A stretch of 64,000 nt of DNA from Helicobacteraceae bacterium (GTDB taxonomy: Bacteria; Campylobacterota; Campylobacteria; Campylobacterales; Sulfurimonadaceae), in assembly GCA_013138865.1 (NCBI GenBank), contig WTBY01000005.1:124001-188000 (forward strand). The letters run 5' to 3'. Position 1 is the stretch's first letter; each line of letters opens with the position of its first letter. Below the pieces are notes generated by a model that worked only from the letters and a program-made list of their open reading frames with translations, did no database searches and had not been told where the DNA came from. The position numbers and the translations under genes were made by a program. Positions 41,390 through 53,041 of the stretch are shown here, piece after piece.

Positions 41390-42898
41390 TTGCCATTTAC
41401 TAACCCACTAGTTCAACAAAGAATAGAAAAAGTTCAAAAGTTAAAAGATTTAGGTATTAATCCTTACTCAAATGAGTCTAAAAGAAACTCTACGATCGCT
41501 AAGTTTATAAACGTTAATTCTGACATAGAGTCACAACCTGATCGTAGAGCTGAGCATAGACACTATACAGTCTCTGGTAGAATGAAGCTTTATAGAATTA
41601 TGGGAAAAGCTGCATTTATAAATATTGAAGATGAGAGTGGAAGCTTACAGCTATATGTATCTCGAGACAATTTACCTGAGGGCTTTTATAATAGTATTAA
41701 AAAGCTTATAGAAGTTGGTGATATTATAGAGGTTACTGGTTACCCATTTATGACACAAAAAGATGAGCTTACTCTTCATGTGGATGAGCTTAATATTTTA
41801 ACAAAAGCGATCACACCATTACCTGAAAAATATCATGGAATTCAAGACAAAGAGTTACGTTACCGTCAACGTTACCTTGACTTAATTATGAATTCAGAAG
41901 TGCGTAAGACTTTTCATACAAGAAGTAAAGTTATCTCTTTAACTCGTCGCTTCTTTGAAGATAAAGGCTTTTTAGAAGTTGAAACTCCTATGATGCATCC
42001 GATCGCAGGTGGAGCAAATGCTAAGCCGTTTGTTACACACCACAATGCGCTAGGAATTGACAGATATTTAAGAATTGCACCAGAGCTCTACTTAAAACGT
42101 CTGATCGTTGGTGGATTTGAAGCAGTTTTTGAGATTAACCGTAACTTTAGAAATGAGGGAATGGATGCAACTCATAACCCAGAGTTTACTTCGATAGAGT
42201 TTTATTGGGCTTATAAAACATATAAGGATCTAATAACGATCACAAAAGAGTACTTTGAGTATTTATTTGAGCATTTAGATCTTCCTACTGTACTACCTTA
42301 CGGTGAAGCAGAAATAGACTTTTCAAAATTCAGTGAAATTGGACTTGTTACTTCATTAAGTGAAATAGGTGGTGTCCCAGCTGAGATCGTGAATGATCGT
42401 GAACAAATAATAGCTTATTTAAAAGAGAAAAAAGTAAAAGTAAATGAGCAGATGAACTTAGGTCAACTACAAGCAGAGCTTTTCGATGAATATGTAGAAG
42501 CTAAACTAATTAACCCAACTTTCATAACAGAGTACCCAGTTGAGATCTCTCCACTAGCACGAAGAAGTGATGAAAATCCAGCGGTCACAGAGCGTTTCGA
42601 GCTTTTCATAGCTGGAAAAGAGATCGCTAATGCATTCTCAGAGTTAAATGACCCAGTTGATCAATACAACCGTTTTAAAGAGCAAGTAGATGCTAAAGAC
42701 GCTGGTGGAGATGATGAAGCTCATGAGATGGACGAAGACTTTGTAACAGCACTAAGCTATGGTATGGCTCCAACAGCAGGACAAGGGATCGGAATAGACA
42801 GACTTGTTATGATGTTGACAAATCAACATACTATTCGTGACGTTCTACTTTTCCCTGCTATGAAGCCTATTCACAATGAAGTTAAAGAAGAAGAGTAA
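41390..42898 (+). CDS. lysS: Lysyl-tRNA synthetase, class II
   Basis: This is a 502-residue protein. The N-terminal OB-fold anticodon domain ([20 protein letters not shown]) is followed by class II motifs: [34 protein letters not shown] (motif 2) and [11 protein letters not shown] (motif 3). It charges tRNA-Lys. Start is TTG 41390 after AAAGGA (41378-41383), giving [11 protein letters not shown]. Confidence 0.95.
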   Translation: MPFTNPLVQQRIEKVQKLKDLGINPYSNESKRNSTIAKFINVNSDIESQPDRRAEHRHYTVSGRMKLYRIMGKAAFINIEDESGSLQLYVSRDNLPEGFYNSIKKLIEVGDIIEVTGYPFMTQKDELTLHVDELNILTKAITPLPEKYHGIQDKELRYRQRYLDLIMNSEVRKTFHTRSKVISLTRRFFEDKGFLEVETPMMHPIAGGANAKPFVTHHNALGIDRYLRIAPELYLKRLIVGGFEAVFEINRNFRNEGMDATHNPEFTSIEFYWAYKTYKDLITITKEYFEYLFEHLDLPTVLPYGEAEIDFSKFSEIGLVTSLSEIGGVPAEIVNDREQIIAYLKEKKVKVNEQMNLGQLQAELFDEYVEAKLINPTFITEYPVEISPLARRSDENPAVTERFELFIAGKEIANAFSELNDPVDQYNRFKEQVDAKDAGGDDEAHEMDEDFVTALSYGMAPTAGQGIGIDRLVMMLTNQHTIRDVLLFPAMKPIHNEVKEEE

Positions 42899-42942
42899 AT
42901 ATAATTATTGTAAATAATATTTTCAGATAAAAGAGAGCTAAA

Positions 42943-45615
42943 ATGGCAAAGACGATCACAGTTATAGACACGTTTGGTTTCTTCTTTAGAAGCTTTTACG
43001 CACTTCCCCCTTTGACAAATAGAGCTGGTGAGCCAACAGGCTTACTTACTGGTTTTTTAAACTTTATCTCTACTCTTCATAAGGATCACTCAAGTGAGTA
43101 CATTGTTTTTGCACTTGACTCTAAAGGCGACACTTTTAGAAATGAGATAGATCCTAACTATAAAGCAAACCGTGACGCTCCACCACCAGAGTTAAGTGTA
43201 CAACTCCCAATTGCGATTGAGTGGATTGAGAAAATGGGCTTTAAAACTTTAGCATTAAGCGGTTTTGAGGCAGATGATGTGATCGCAACTGTTGCAAAAC
43301 TAGCTAAAGATGAGAATATAAACGTTCGTGTTATTTCACATGACAAAGACCTTTACCAACTTATAGACGACGGAAAAGTTGTTGTTGTAGATGCGATCAA
43401 GAGAAAAGAGATGAATGAAGAGGAGTGTTTTACTAAGTATGGAATTCACCCAAATCAATTCACAGACTACCAGTCTATTCTAGGAGACAGTGCAGACAAC
43501 GTTCCTGGGGTAAAAGGGATCGGAAAAGTAGGAGCGCAAAAACTTCTTAGCGAATTTAATACTTTAGAAAATATATATGCGAACATAGAGATCATAAAAG
43601 GTGCTAACCAAAAGAAGCTGATCGCTGAAAAAGAGAAAGCATTTATGTCAAGAGAGTTAGTAACTCTTCGAAGTGATGTTTTTGAGAAGCTAGACTTTGA
43701 AGAGTTCGTTATGAGTGATGAGAACCCATTTCTACCTATTTACAATGAATTAGTAAAGTACGAGATGAATGCGCAACTTCGCTACTTGAGTGCTAAAAAC
43801 CTTATAAGTGAAGGTGCGATCGTAGAGCAGGTTAAAAAGCTTACTTTTGAAACTATTTTGGTTGACGATGCTAAAGAGTTGAGCGCTATTTTAAAAGACG
43901 TAACAAGCGAAACTCTTATAGCTTTTGACACGGAGACAACAGGGCTTGATTATGAAAAAGATGAGCTAGTAGGTTTTAGTTTTGCTTTTGATGATACTAA
44001 AGGTTATTATGTCCCTTTTAGACACTTCTACTTAGGTGTGGGTGAACAAGTGAGTGAAGAGTCTGTAAAAGAGTCTATGAAGAAGATATTTACTGGGCGT
44101 GTTGTAGGTCATAACATTAAGTTTGACCTTCATTTTGTAACACGTTTTTTAGAAGTAACTTCACTTCCTATTTATGCAGATACGATCGCACTTGCATGGT
44201 TACTTAACCCAGAAAAACCATTAAGTCTTGACAAACTTTCACTTAAATACTTCAACCATGAGATGATTCCTTTTAAGCAGACTGTTAAAAAGGGTGAAAA
44301 CTTCTCTAATGTAGATTTAAATAGTGCTACTAAGTACGCAGGTGAAGATGCTATTATAACTTTTAAACTTTTTGAAAAGTTACAAGAGGAGCTAGATGAG
44401 CCACTACTTCGTGAAGCGAGTGAAGTTGAGTTTCCTTTTATAACAACACTTCTTAAAATGGAGAGAGAGGGTATTAAACTAGACACTACTTTTATGGCAG
44501 AGCTATTAGATGAAGTAAAAGCTAAAATAGATCTTCTAACTTCTAAAATACACTCTCTTGCAAATAGTGAGTTTAATATCAACTCTCCAAAGCAGTTAGG
44601 TACTATACTTTTTGAGAATTTAGAGTTACCAATTATCAAAAAAACAAAAACTGGTTACTCAACTGATGAGAGTGTTCTAAATGCTCTTTTAGGTAAACAT
44701 GAGATCATAGAGAAACTTTTAGAGTACCGTGAGATGTATAAACTCTACTCAACTTACATCGATCCACTTTTAAAGTTAGCTACTGCAAATGATAAAAGTC
44801 GTATTTATACCTCATTTATACAGAGTGGAACAGCGACAGGTAGACTCTCTTCTCGTAACCCAAACTTACAAAATATTCCAGCAAGATCAAGTGAAGGTCA
44901 GCGTATTCGTCAAGCGTTCATAGCTGATGAGGGAAAACTGTTTATAGGAATTGACTACTCACAAATAGAGCTTAGACTTCTAGCTCACTTCTCACAAGAT
45001 AGTGTTTTAGTGGACGCTTTTGTAAATGATAAAGATATTCACACACAAACTGCGATCGCACTCTTTGGAGAAGATGAAGCAGCGTCTAAACGTCACATAG
45101 CAAAAACTGTAAACTTTGGTCTTTTGTATGGAATGGGAGCAAAAAAACTCTCTGTTACATTAGGTATAGAGACTAAAGAAGCAAAATTAATTATAGAAAA
45201 ATATTTTGAGAGTTTTCCTAGTGTTAAAAGTTATTTTAGATCGATCGTGGACTCAGCTAAAGAGATAGGTTACGTTGAGACACTATTGGCGAGAAGACGT
45301 TTCTTTGACTTTGAAAAAGCTTCACCAATGCTCCGAGCTGGGTTTGAGCGAGAGAGTGTAAATACACTTTTTCAAGGAAGTGCAGCAGACCTTATAAAGC
45401 TATCAATGAACAAAATATCTACAATGATAGAAGAGCAGAACTTAGAAGCTAAAATGTTACTTCAAATTCATGATGAACTTATTTTTGAAGTTAGTGAAGA
45501 TAAAGCCGAAGAGTTGGCAAAACTTTTTAGCCAAACAATGCAAAGCATATACACGTTAACTATTCCTTTAAAAACATCTGTTAATATTGGGAAAAATTGG
45601 GGAGAATTAAAATAA
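42943..45615 (+). CDS. polA: DNA polymerase I
   Basis: This is an 890-residue protein with three domains: 5' nuclease (about 1-290, SGFEADDVIATVAKLAKDEN), a 3'-5' exonuclease that keeps its catalytic FDTETTGLDYE, and the polymerase (LRLLAHFSQDS, IGIDYSQIEL, IHDELIFEV). It fills gaps and removes primers. It contains one copy of GCGATCGC. The next gene starts on its stop codon (TAATG). Confidence 0.95.
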   Translation: MAKTITVIDTFGFFFRSFYALPPLTNRAGEPTGLLTGFLNFISTLHKDHSSEYIVFALDSKGDTFRNEIDPNYKANRDAPPPELSVQLPIAIEWIEKMGFKTLALSGFEADDVIATVAKLAKDENINVRVISHDKDLYQLIDDGKVVVVDAIKRKEMNEEECFTKYGIHPNQFTDYQSILGDSADNVPGVKGIGKVGAQKLLSEFNTLENIYANIEIIKGANQKKLIAEKEKAFMSRELVTLRSDVFEKLDFEEFVMSDENPFLPIYNELVKYEMNAQLRYLSAKNLISEGAIVEQVKKLTFETILVDDAKELSAILKDVTSETLIAFDTETTGLDYEKDELVGFSFAFDDTKGYYVPFRHFYLGVGEQVSEESVKESMKKIFTGRVVGHNIKFDLHFVTRFLEVTSLPIYADTIALAWLLNPEKPLSLDKLSLKYFNHEMIPFKQTVKKGENFSNVDLNSATKYAGEDAIITFKLFEKLQEELDEPLLREASEVEFPFITTLLKMEREGIKLDTTFMAELLDEVKAKIDLLTSKIHSLANSEFNINSPKQLGTILFENLELPIIKKTKTGYSTDESVLNALLGKHEIIEKLLEYREMYKLYSTYIDPLLKLATANDKSRIYTSFIQSGTATGRLSSRNPNLQNIPARSSEGQRIRQAFIADEGKLFIGIDYSQIELRLLAHFSQDSVLVDAFVNDKDIHTQTAIALFGEDEAASKRHIAKTVNFGLLYGMGAKKLSVTLGIETKEAKLIIEKYFESFPSVKSYFRSIVDSAKEIGYVETLLARRRFFDFEKASPMLRAGFERESVNTLFQGSAADLIKLSMNKISTMIEEQNLEAKMLLQIHDELIFEVSEDKAEELAKLFSQTMQSIYTLTIPLKTSVNIGKNWGELK

Positions 45616-48600
45616 TGAATAACTTTTTAAAACTAATAGGTTCTATGAAATTGATGGTAGTTATGATGTCAATTTTCGCAGTAGCGATCGGTATTGCAAC
45701 TTTTATAGAGAACGACTTTGGTACACAAACTGCAAAAGCTGAGGTTTATAATGCTTTATGGTTTGAAGTACTTTTAGCACTGTTATCAATTAACTTGATT
45801 ATAAATATGATAAATGCAAAGATGTTCTCAAAAAAGAAGAGTTTTATCTTTATTTTCCATACAAGTTTTTTAATTATTCTTCTCGGTGCTGCGATCACAC
45901 GTTATGCTGGTTTTGAGGGTAGTATGCTAATTCAGCAAGGTCAAACTTCAAACAAAATGATTAGTACTGAAAACTATATAAGTGTAAAAGTAGAAGAGGG
46001 CAAAGATAGTAATGAAGTTACTAAAAGTGTAATACTTTCTAAGATATCTAAAAATAGTTTTAGTGAAAATGTGGAGCTAAATGGAGCTAACATAAATGTA
46101 AAACTTGTTGAATACATACCTAATGCTGTTTACAAGGTTGTTGAAGACCCTAATGGTAGAGCTATCTTAAATATGATGATTAGTGACTCTAAGGGTAATG
46201 ATCAACTTCAACTTGAAGAGGGTAAATATATTGAGCTTGATAATTTAGTTTTAGACTTTAACTCACAACAGAAGTTTGACAAACCATCAGTTGCTATTTT
46301 TATAGAAGACAATAAATTGAAAATGCTCTATAACCAAGAGCTAAAATTTTTAAAAATGGATAGCAAAGAAGATGGTGTGTTAGATGGTGCCATAAAACAT
46401 GATTTTAACAATAGAACACTATATACAAGTGCTGAGAGTAACTTTGTGCTTCGTGATTTTAAGTTAAAAGCGATTAAAAAAATGGTTTCTAACACAAGTA
46501 AAATGGCAAGAGGAAGTGACGCACTTAAGTTTGTTGTTAGTGATGGGACAATGATTAAAGATGTAACTGTTTTTGGACAAGCTGGTGCAATTGCAGGTCC
46601 TGCCCATGTTGACTTTGGAAAATATCATTTAGATATTAGTTATGGAGCTAAAGAGATGAGCTTACCTTTTTCTATAAAACTACGAGAGTTTGTTATGGAT
46701 CGCTACCCAGGCTCAAATTCACCATCATCATACGCAAGTGAAGTAACTTTAATTGATGAAGCAGATGGTGTAAATAGAGAGTTTAGAATTTACATGAATA
46801 ATGTACTTGACTATAAAGGGTATAGATTTTTTCAGTCATCTTATACACGTGATGAGAAAGGAACAATACTATCTGTTAACAGCGATCCTGGTACTTTAGT
46901 TACATATTTTGGTTATCTTCTTTTAGGAATTGGTATGTTTACATCTTTACTATTTAAGCGTGTACGTTTTGAGAAGCTTTCAAAGACTGCCAAAAAAATG
47001 GCTGAGTCAGCGTCAGCTCTTTCAGTACTTCTTTTACTCTCTTTTACTATTACTCCTTCACATTCAGAAGAGTTAAACCCTGTATTAAAAACAGTTTTAT
47101 CTTTTGATGAAGCTCACGCTGAAAAATTCGGTGAGTTAGTTGCACAAGATAGTGCAGGGCGTATGAAGCCAGTTGATACACTCTCTAGGGAGATCATAAA
47201 CAAAATATATAGAGGATCTTCTATTTTAGGACTTAACTCAAACCAAATTTTACTTGGTATGATGGTTCGTCCAGATGCTTGGCGTGAAATCAAGATGATC
47301 TACGTTGGTGATAAAGCACTACGTAAAGAGCTAGGTTTAAGTGATGGCGTTAAATATGCTGCATTCTCAGAATTTTTCGATTCACCAACTGAAATGAGTG
47401 GTTATAAACTCTCAAAACTAGCTTCTGAAGCTTCAAGAAAACCACAGTCAAAACTAACTAAGTTTGACAAGGCTGTTTTGAAAACTGATGAAAAAGTAAA
47501 TATATCTTACATGATCTATACAGGTGACTTAGTTAGAATTTGGCCAAAACCAAATGATAGTACTCAAAAATGGTATGCAACTGTTCAAGCCTTACAAACA
47601 TTTGAGGCAAAAACTGCAACAGAAGTACGTGATCTAGCTATGTCATATTTTCAAAATATTGATTTAGCTATCGAGAGTGGTGATTGGGCTAAAGCTAATG
47701 AGTCGCTTACTAACATTTCAAAATTTCAAAAATTTTATGGTGCTGCTGTTATTTTAAGTGATCAAAAAGTAGAGGTAGAGATACTCTATAATGAGATAAA
47801 TATTTTTGAGATGTTATGGCCACTGTTTTTTATTGTAGGTTTTGTACTTTTGATCTTATCTTTTATAAAAATTGTAAAACCATCATTTAAGTTAGATGCT
47901 TATTCAAAAGCATCGTTTATTCTTCTAGGACTATTCTTTATAGCTCAAACTTTTGGTTTAGCTTTAAGATGGTATATCTCAGGACATGCACCTTGGTCAG
48001 ATGGTTATGAGTCTATGGTATATATAGCTTGGGCAACAGTTTTAGCAGGTTTTATATTCTCTAAGAACTCACCGATCACGCTAGCAGCAACTTCGATCTT
48101 AGCTGGACTTATTTTATTTGTTGCTCACCTAAACTGGATGAATCCACAAGTTACAAATCTTGTTCCTGTTCTACAGTCATACTGGTTAAGCATACATGTT
48201 TCAATGATCACAGCATCTTACGGTTTCTTAGGTCTTGGGGCACTCTTAGGGTTTATTACACTTATACTATTTATTATGCTTAATGACTCAAACAAAGATC
48301 GTATTTCACTCTCTATTAAAGAGCTAAATGCAATTAATGAAATGGGCTTAATGATAGGGCTTGCAATGCTTACTGTAGGTAACTTCTTAGGTGGTGTTTG
48401 GGCAAATGAGAGTTGGGGACGTTACTGGGGTTGGGATCCAAAAGAGACTTGGGCTTTAGTTACTATTTTAGTATATGCGATTGTAATGCACTTTAGGTTT
48501 ATAAAAGAGTTAAGTGGGCAGTTTGCTTATGCAGTCTCTTCACTTTTAGCATTTACTTCAGTAATTATGACCTATTTTGGAGTGAATTATTATTTAGCTG

Positions 48601-48722
48601 GAATGCACTCTTATGCAAAAGGCGATCCTGTTCCTATTCCTGATTTTGTCCCTATTACATATATAATAATATTTATTATTATTGCACTAGCGTATAGAAA
48701 AAGAGATCTCTTAAAAGGTTAG
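45615..48722 (+). CDS. ccsBA: Fused cytochrome c biogenesis protein CcsBA
   Basis: This is a 1035-residue fusion. The N-terminal CcsB/ResB-like part has MKLMVVMMSIFAVAIGIATF and a large periplasmic loop. The C-terminal CcsA part has the haem-binding WWD-type sequence WANESWGRYWGWDPKETWALV and conserved histidines. It exports haem and attaches it to apocytochrome c (system II). A single fused protein is usual in Campylobacterota. ATG 45615 overlaps the polA stop; the frame opens earlier at TTG 45597, which is less likely. Confidence 0.92.
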   Translation: MNNFLKLIGSMKLMVVMMSIFAVAIGIATFIENDFGTQTAKAEVYNALWFEVLLALLSINLIINMINAKMFSKKKSFIFIFHTSFLIILLGAAITRYAGFEGSMLIQQGQTSNKMISTENYISVKVEEGKDSNEVTKSVILSKISKNSFSENVELNGANINVKLVEYIPNAVYKVVEDPNGRAILNMMISDSKGNDQLQLEEGKYIELDNLVLDFNSQQKFDKPSVAIFIEDNKLKMLYNQELKFLKMDSKEDGVLDGAIKHDFNNRTLYTSAESNFVLRDFKLKAIKKMVSNTSKMARGSDALKFVVSDGTMIKDVTVFGQAGAIAGPAHVDFGKYHLDISYGAKEMSLPFSIKLREFVMDRYPGSNSPSSYASEVTLIDEADGVNREFRIYMNNVLDYKGYRFFQSSYTRDEKGTILSVNSDPGTLVTYFGYLLLGIGMFTSLLFKRVRFEKLSKTAKKMAESASALSVLLLLSFTITPSHSEELNPVLKTVLSFDEAHAEKFGELVAQDSAGRMKPVDTLSREIINKIYRGSSILGLNSNQILLGMMVRPDAWREIKMIYVGDKALRKELGLSDGVKYAAFSEFFDSPTEMSGYKLSKLASEASRKPQSKLTKFDKAVLKTDEKVNISYMIYTGDLVRIWPKPNDSTQKWYATVQALQTFEAKTATEVRDLAMSYFQNIDLAIESGDWAKANESLTNISKFQKFYGAAVILSDQKVEVEILYNEINIFEMLWPLFFIVGFVLLILSFIKIVKPSFKLDAYSKASFILLGLFFIAQTFGLALRWYISGHAPWSDGYESMVYIAWATVLAGFIFSKNSPITLAATSILAGLILFVAHLNWMNPQVTNLVPVLQSYWLSIHVSMITASYGFLGLGALLGFITLILFIMLNDSNKDRISLSIKELNAINEMGLMIGLAMLTVGNFLGGVWANESWGRYWGWDPKETWALVTILVYAIVMHFRFIKELSGQFAYAVSSLLAFTSVIMTYFGVNYYLAGMHSYAKGDPVPIPDFVPITYIIIFIIIALAYRKRDLLKG

Positions 48723-48729
48723 GTTAAGT

Positions 48730-50841
48730 ATGTTTAAAATGTCACTTACAAAAAGATATATTCCAGCAGTTGCTTTAATAGCTCTTTTTGTAATTATTAC
48801 ACATCTCTTAAATACACAAACCATTAACTCAAATAAAGAGTATGCCAAAATAATTAATATTAGTGGTGAGCAAAGAATGCTATCGCAACGATTAATTATT
48901 TTAGGTATGGAGTATACTTCTACACATACTAAAGAGAGTAAGTATAAATTACTAAATACTATAGTTAAACTTGAAGAAAACCATAAATATTTACTTACCA
49001 AAAAACTTACCAAAAAAATAACTCATATTTACGAAATAGAGAACTTAAACAGTGAGCTAAATAACTATATACTTAACTTTAAAAAATTAATCTCAACAGA
49101 TGAAACTACCTACCTAGAAACAGCAACTAAAAATTCTTATAAACTACTGCTAAAATTAAATAGTATTGTTCAAGAGTATGAAATATATGCATCATCTCAA
49201 CTAGAAAAAATGTCAGAATATGAGGCATATTTAACTTTACTTACACTGTTTGTTATAGTAGTTGAAATTCTATTGATTTTTAGACCAACTGCCATACAAA
49301 TTGAGCAAAATAAAAAACTTATTGAAGAAAAAGAAGAGTATGAAAGTGCAGTTATCGAGTCAAATAATAATGCAATTATCGCAATTGACTGGACCTCTAA
49401 AATTACAACTTATAACAAAAAAGCAGAAGAGTTGTTTGGTTGGAGTAAAGATGAGATGTTAGGTAAAAGGTATTTACTAAATATTGTTCCACCTAAATAT
49501 AAAAGTGCTCATGAGGAAGCTTCTAAAAAGTATCTTAATAGTGGTGTAAGTTGCGGAGTTTTAGGGCGTGGGCATGAACTAGAGGCTATTAAAAAAGATG
49601 GAACAATATTTCCTATTTATATTACATTTGGTAATGTAGAGTATAAACCACAAAATGCTATAGTTATTGCAAGTATGTATGATTTAACAGATAAAAAAAA
49701 TAGTGAAAATGAGTTAACAGATCTGAATGAAAATCTTGAAGAGAAAGTAAAAGTACAAACACTAGAATTAATGAATAATCTTGATATTATGAGTCAACAT
49801 ATTATATACTCAAAGACAGATGTACATGGTATTATAACTGAAGTAAGTAAAGCATTTTGTGAAATTTCTGGATACACAGAAGGTGAGTTGATAGGTAAAA
49901 GTCACAATATATTACGACATCCTGATATGCCAGCATCAATATTTAAGGGTTTATGGAAGAGTATAAAGTCAAATAAAGAGTGGAATGGTGAAGTGAAAAA
50001 TCTTAAAAAAGATGGAAGTTATTATTGGGTAAATGCAAGTATTCTTCCGGAATTTAACAATGAAGCAGAGTTAAAAGGTTATGTTGCAATAAGGCAAGAT
50101 ATTACTGCGCAAAAAGATCATGAACAACAGACATTAAAACTTATAGAGTCTGAAAAAATGGCTTCTATGGGAGAGATGATAGGAAATATAGCTCATCAAT
50201 GGCGACAACCATTAAATGCAATTAGCATGACTGCAACAAATCTTCAAATGGATATTGTTATGGATGATGTTAATAGAGATGAGTTTGCTAAAGAGCTAGA
50301 ATTGATAGGTAGTTATGCTCAACACCTTTCACAGACAATAGATATTTTTAGAGACTTTATAAAGGGAGAAAAAAAATATAAAGAACTTGTTATTCAAGAT
50401 GAGATAAAACAAGCACTCTCAATATCTTCCTCTACACTCTCAAATGCACAAATTACTCTTATAGATAACATTGATTATAAGAATGATATTAAACTTACTA
50501 TGACATCAGGAGAACTTCCCCAAGTTATAATAAACATTATTACCAATGCTATGGATGCTCTGTTAGATAACAATATTTTAAATGCAAAAATAGAGATAAA
50601 TTTAATTAAAATAGATAATAGAGCAGTAATAACTATAGAAGATAATGCTGGTGGGATACCTGAAAGTATTTTACCTAAAATATTTGAGCCATACTTTACA
50701 ACAAAACATAAGAATGATGGAACAGGCTTAGGCCTGCACATGAGTTACCAAATTATTAACAATAGTCTAAACGGTAAATTATATGCACTTAACACGTCTA
50801 AAGGTGCAAAATTCGTAATTGAGTTAGATTTAGATAACTAA
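48730..50841 (+). CDS. PAS sensor histidine kinase with NarX-like sensor
   Basis: This is a 703-residue protein with a membrane segment at about 10-28, a PilJ/NarX-type periplasmic domain (INISGEQRMLSQRLIILGME), and a second membrane segment (about 165-185). Two PAS domains follow (about 205-330 and 355-470; FGWSKDEMLGK, ISGYTEGELIGKSHNILRHP). HisKA carries the phospho-His in GNIAHQWRQPLNAISM, and the ATPase domain ends the protein (DNAGGIPESILPKIFEPYFT, GTGLGLHMS). No response regulator lies nearby. It starts seven bases after ccsBA. Confidence 0.85.
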   Translation: MFKMSLTKRYIPAVALIALFVIITHLLNTQTINSNKEYAKIINISGEQRMLSQRLIILGMEYTSTHTKESKYKLLNTIVKLEENHKYLLTKKLTKKITHIYEIENLNSELNNYILNFKKLISTDETTYLETATKNSYKLLLKLNSIVQEYEIYASSQLEKMSEYEAYLTLLTLFVIVVEILLIFRPTAIQIEQNKKLIEEKEEYESAVIESNNNAIIAIDWTSKITTYNKKAEELFGWSKDEMLGKRYLLNIVPPKYKSAHEEASKKYLNSGVSCGVLGRGHELEAIKKDGTIFPIYITFGNVEYKPQNAIVIASMYDLTDKKNSENELTDLNENLEEKVKVQTLELMNNLDIMSQHIIYSKTDVHGIITEVSKAFCEISGYTEGELIGKSHNILRHPDMPASIFKGLWKSIKSNKEWNGEVKNLKKDGSYYWVNASILPEFNNEAELKGYVAIRQDITAQKDHEQQTLKLIESEKMASMGEMIGNIAHQWRQPLNAISMTATNLQMDIVMDDVNRDEFAKELELIGSYAQHLSQTIDIFRDFIKGEKKYKELVIQDEIKQALSISSSTLSNAQITLIDNIDYKNDIKLTMTSGELPQVIINIITNAMDALLDNNILNAKIEINLIKIDNRAVITIEDNAGGIPESILPKIFEPYFTTKHKNDGTGLGLHMSYQIINNSLNGKLYALNTSKGAKFVIELDLDN

Positions 50842-50858
50842 TGTCAAGTGAATTTCGT

Positions 50859-50864
50859 TATAAT
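50859..50864 (+). promoter_or_regulatory. -10 box of the chemoreceptor gene
   Basis: TATAAT lies 33 bases before the ATG at 50897; TGGAG at 50885-50889 is the likely ribosome site. Confidence 0.45.
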
Positions 50865-50896
50865 TAAGTATAAAATTTGAAATATGGAGTTGAATT

Positions 50897-53032
50897 ATGA
50901 AACATATGTCAATAGCTAGTAAAGTACATACTCCTCTTATTGGGGCAATCTTAATAGGGTTTAGTGTAATATTATTTAATTATTTCGGCTCTATTGAAGA
51001 GATAGAAAAAAAAGTTTTTGAAACTCAAACTGAAGTATTGCGTGACTATTTTAATACTGCAATGAGCTCAAAAGAGGCTGTAGGTATTACTAACGCACTT
51101 AATATTGCTGATAACTATTATGTACTTAATTCATTAAAATCTAATGATCGTGAAATTGCTATAAAAGGTTTGGGTGAACTCTCTCAAACGTATAAAAATA
51201 ATACAAATTATAAAAATATAAAAATTCATGTGCATGATGCAAATGTACATAGTTTTCTACGTGCATGGAAGCCTAAAAAATTTGGAGATGATTTAAAAGG
51301 TTTTCGTCATACTATAAATGAAGTTAAAAAAACTAAAAAGCCATTAGTAGCTATTGAGCTAGGACGTGCTGGTTTAGTACTTCGTGGTGTTGCTCCTATT
51401 AATTTTGAAGGAGAGTATTTAGGTAGTGTAGAGTTTATGCAAGGTCTTAACTCTATAATTAAAAATGGACGTAAACATAATATAGATGTAGCAATTTATA
51501 TGAAAAATGAGTATCTAAGTGTAGCAACTCTTATTAAAGAAGGTCCAAAACTTCAAGAGTATACTTTGGCAGTTAAAGAATCTGTTATATCTAAAGAATT
51601 TGCTAATAATATGAAACAAATTGATATGTTAAATACTAAAGAAGGACAAGTAGTTGGAAATTATTTTGTTCTGTCTATCCCTATTAAAGACTTTAGTGGG
51701 AGTGTGGTAGCTTACGCTTTAGTTGGTGAAAAAATGTCAGTTGTAGAAGGTGCTATTGTTAGTTCAAAAGACTCACTAATTACACAAATAATTATTATGA
51801 GTATTATGGACTTAGTAATTTTATTTATTTTGCTATTTATTTTGCAAAAGGCCGTTATAACACCTATTAAAAAATTAAATGATGTTGTACAAGAGTTGTC
51901 TAGTGGTGATGCTGACCTTTCAAAAAGGTTAAATGTGAAGTATGATGATGAGATAGGTGATGCTGCAAAGAGTTTTAATATTTTTATAGAAAAAGTTGAA
52001 GGAATAGCTAATGCAGTAGAGCAAAAAGCTATTGAAGCAAATGAAGCTAAGTCCTCAGCAGAGCAATTGGTTAAGAAAAATGAACAGTTTATAGAACTGC
52101 TTGAATTGATGTTGAATGGTGCAATTGATAATTCAACAGAATTAAGAAATAGTATGCTGACTAATATGAGTAATGTTAAAGATGTAAATTCACTTAATAC
52201 TGAAACAGGGGAAGTAATTTTAAATGTCACATCTAGCACAGATGATATTATAAATACTATTGGTTTTATTACTGAGATGGTAAGTAGTTCAAGAGAGTCA
52301 ACTTCTCAACTAGGTTCTAATGTTGAAGAGATCTATAGTGTTATAAGCCTTATTAAAGATATTTCAGACCAAACTAACTTACTAGCACTTAATGCTGCGA
52401 TCGAAGCTGCACGTGCAGGTGAACATGGACGTGGATTTGCTGTTGTTGCTGATGAGGTAAGAAAATTAGCAGAACGTACTCAAAAAGCTACTTCTGAAGT
52501 TGAAGCCAACATATCTATATTAAAACAAAACTCTATAGACATTTCAGAAAACAGTGTAAAAATTGATGAATATACTCAAGAATCATCCAACAAGCTAGAT
52601 GAGTTTAAAGTAATACTAAGTGAATTAGTCTCTAATATAGATAAAATTCGAGATGAGAGTGAACTTGTTGAACATGAACTATTTGCTAATGTAGCTAAGA
52701 TAGAACATATGATGTTTAAAAATAGTGCTTATCAACATGCATTAAATAGTAAAACAAATGATAAGTTTGATTCTCATACTGAGTGTAACCTTGGTAAATG
52801 GTATGCAACAGATGGAAAAGATATGTTCGGTACTAGCTCCTCTTATGGTGAATTATTGGCACCACATAAAGATGTACATGAGAAAGTTAAAAGTGTAATG
52901 AGTTTAATAGGTGATACTACTAAGGATAACTCTTTAGAAGTAGTAGCGTCATTTAAAGATGTTGAGAGTTCATCAGCTAAATTATTTACAATTTTAAATA
53001 CTCTCTCACATGAAACAAACAATCAAAAATAG
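50897..53032 (+). CDS. Methyl-accepting chemotaxis protein with Cache sensor and CZB domain
   Basis: This is a 711-residue protein with a membrane segment near residues 12-30, a Cache-like sensor ([20 protein letters not shown], then [13 protein letters not shown]), a second membrane segment (about 295-320) and HAMP. The signalling tip contains [20 protein letters not shown] followed by [14 protein letters not shown]. The C-terminus has a CZB zinc-binding domain (CNLGKWYA with flanking His residues). CZB domains sense zinc or hypochlorous acid. It signals to CheA/CheW, not encoded here. Confidence 0.9.
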   Translation: MKHMSIASKVHTPLIGAILIGFSVILFNYFGSIEEIEKKVFETQTEVLRDYFNTAMSSKEAVGITNALNIADNYYVLNSLKSNDREIAIKGLGELSQTYKNNTNYKNIKIHVHDANVHSFLRAWKPKKFGDDLKGFRHTINEVKKTKKPLVAIELGRAGLVLRGVAPINFEGEYLGSVEFMQGLNSIIKNGRKHNIDVAIYMKNEYLSVATLIKEGPKLQEYTLAVKESVISKEFANNMKQIDMLNTKEGQVVGNYFVLSIPIKDFSGSVVAYALVGEKMSVVEGAIVSSKDSLITQIIIMSIMDLVILFILLFILQKAVITPIKKLNDVVQELSSGDADLSKRLNVKYDDEIGDAAKSFNIFIEKVEGIANAVEQKAIEANEAKSSAEQLVKKNEQFIELLELMLNGAIDNSTELRNSMLTNMSNVKDVNSLNTETGEVILNVTSSTDDIINTIGFITEMVSSSRESTSQLGSNVEEIYSVISLIKDISDQTNLLALNAAIEAARAGEHGRGFAVVADEVRKLAERTQKATSEVEANISILKQNSIDISENSVKIDEYTQESSNKLDEFKVILSELVSNIDKIRDESELVEHELFANVAKIEHMMFKNSAYQHALNSKTNDKFDSHTECNLGKWYATDGKDMFGTSSSYGELLAPHKDVHEKVKSVMSLIGDTTKDNSLEVVASFKDVESSSAKLFTILNTLSHETNNQK

Positions 53033-53041
53033 AGAGAATTA

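Noticed and set aside
44172-44639. 155-codon minus-strand open frame within polA
   Set aside because: Shadow of polA; no ribosome site and Ser-rich composition.
51712-52239. 175-codon open frame on the minus strand
   Set aside because: It lies fully inside the chemoreceptor gene, whose motifs fix the plus frame; low-complexity Ser/Ile content is typical of an antisense shadow.
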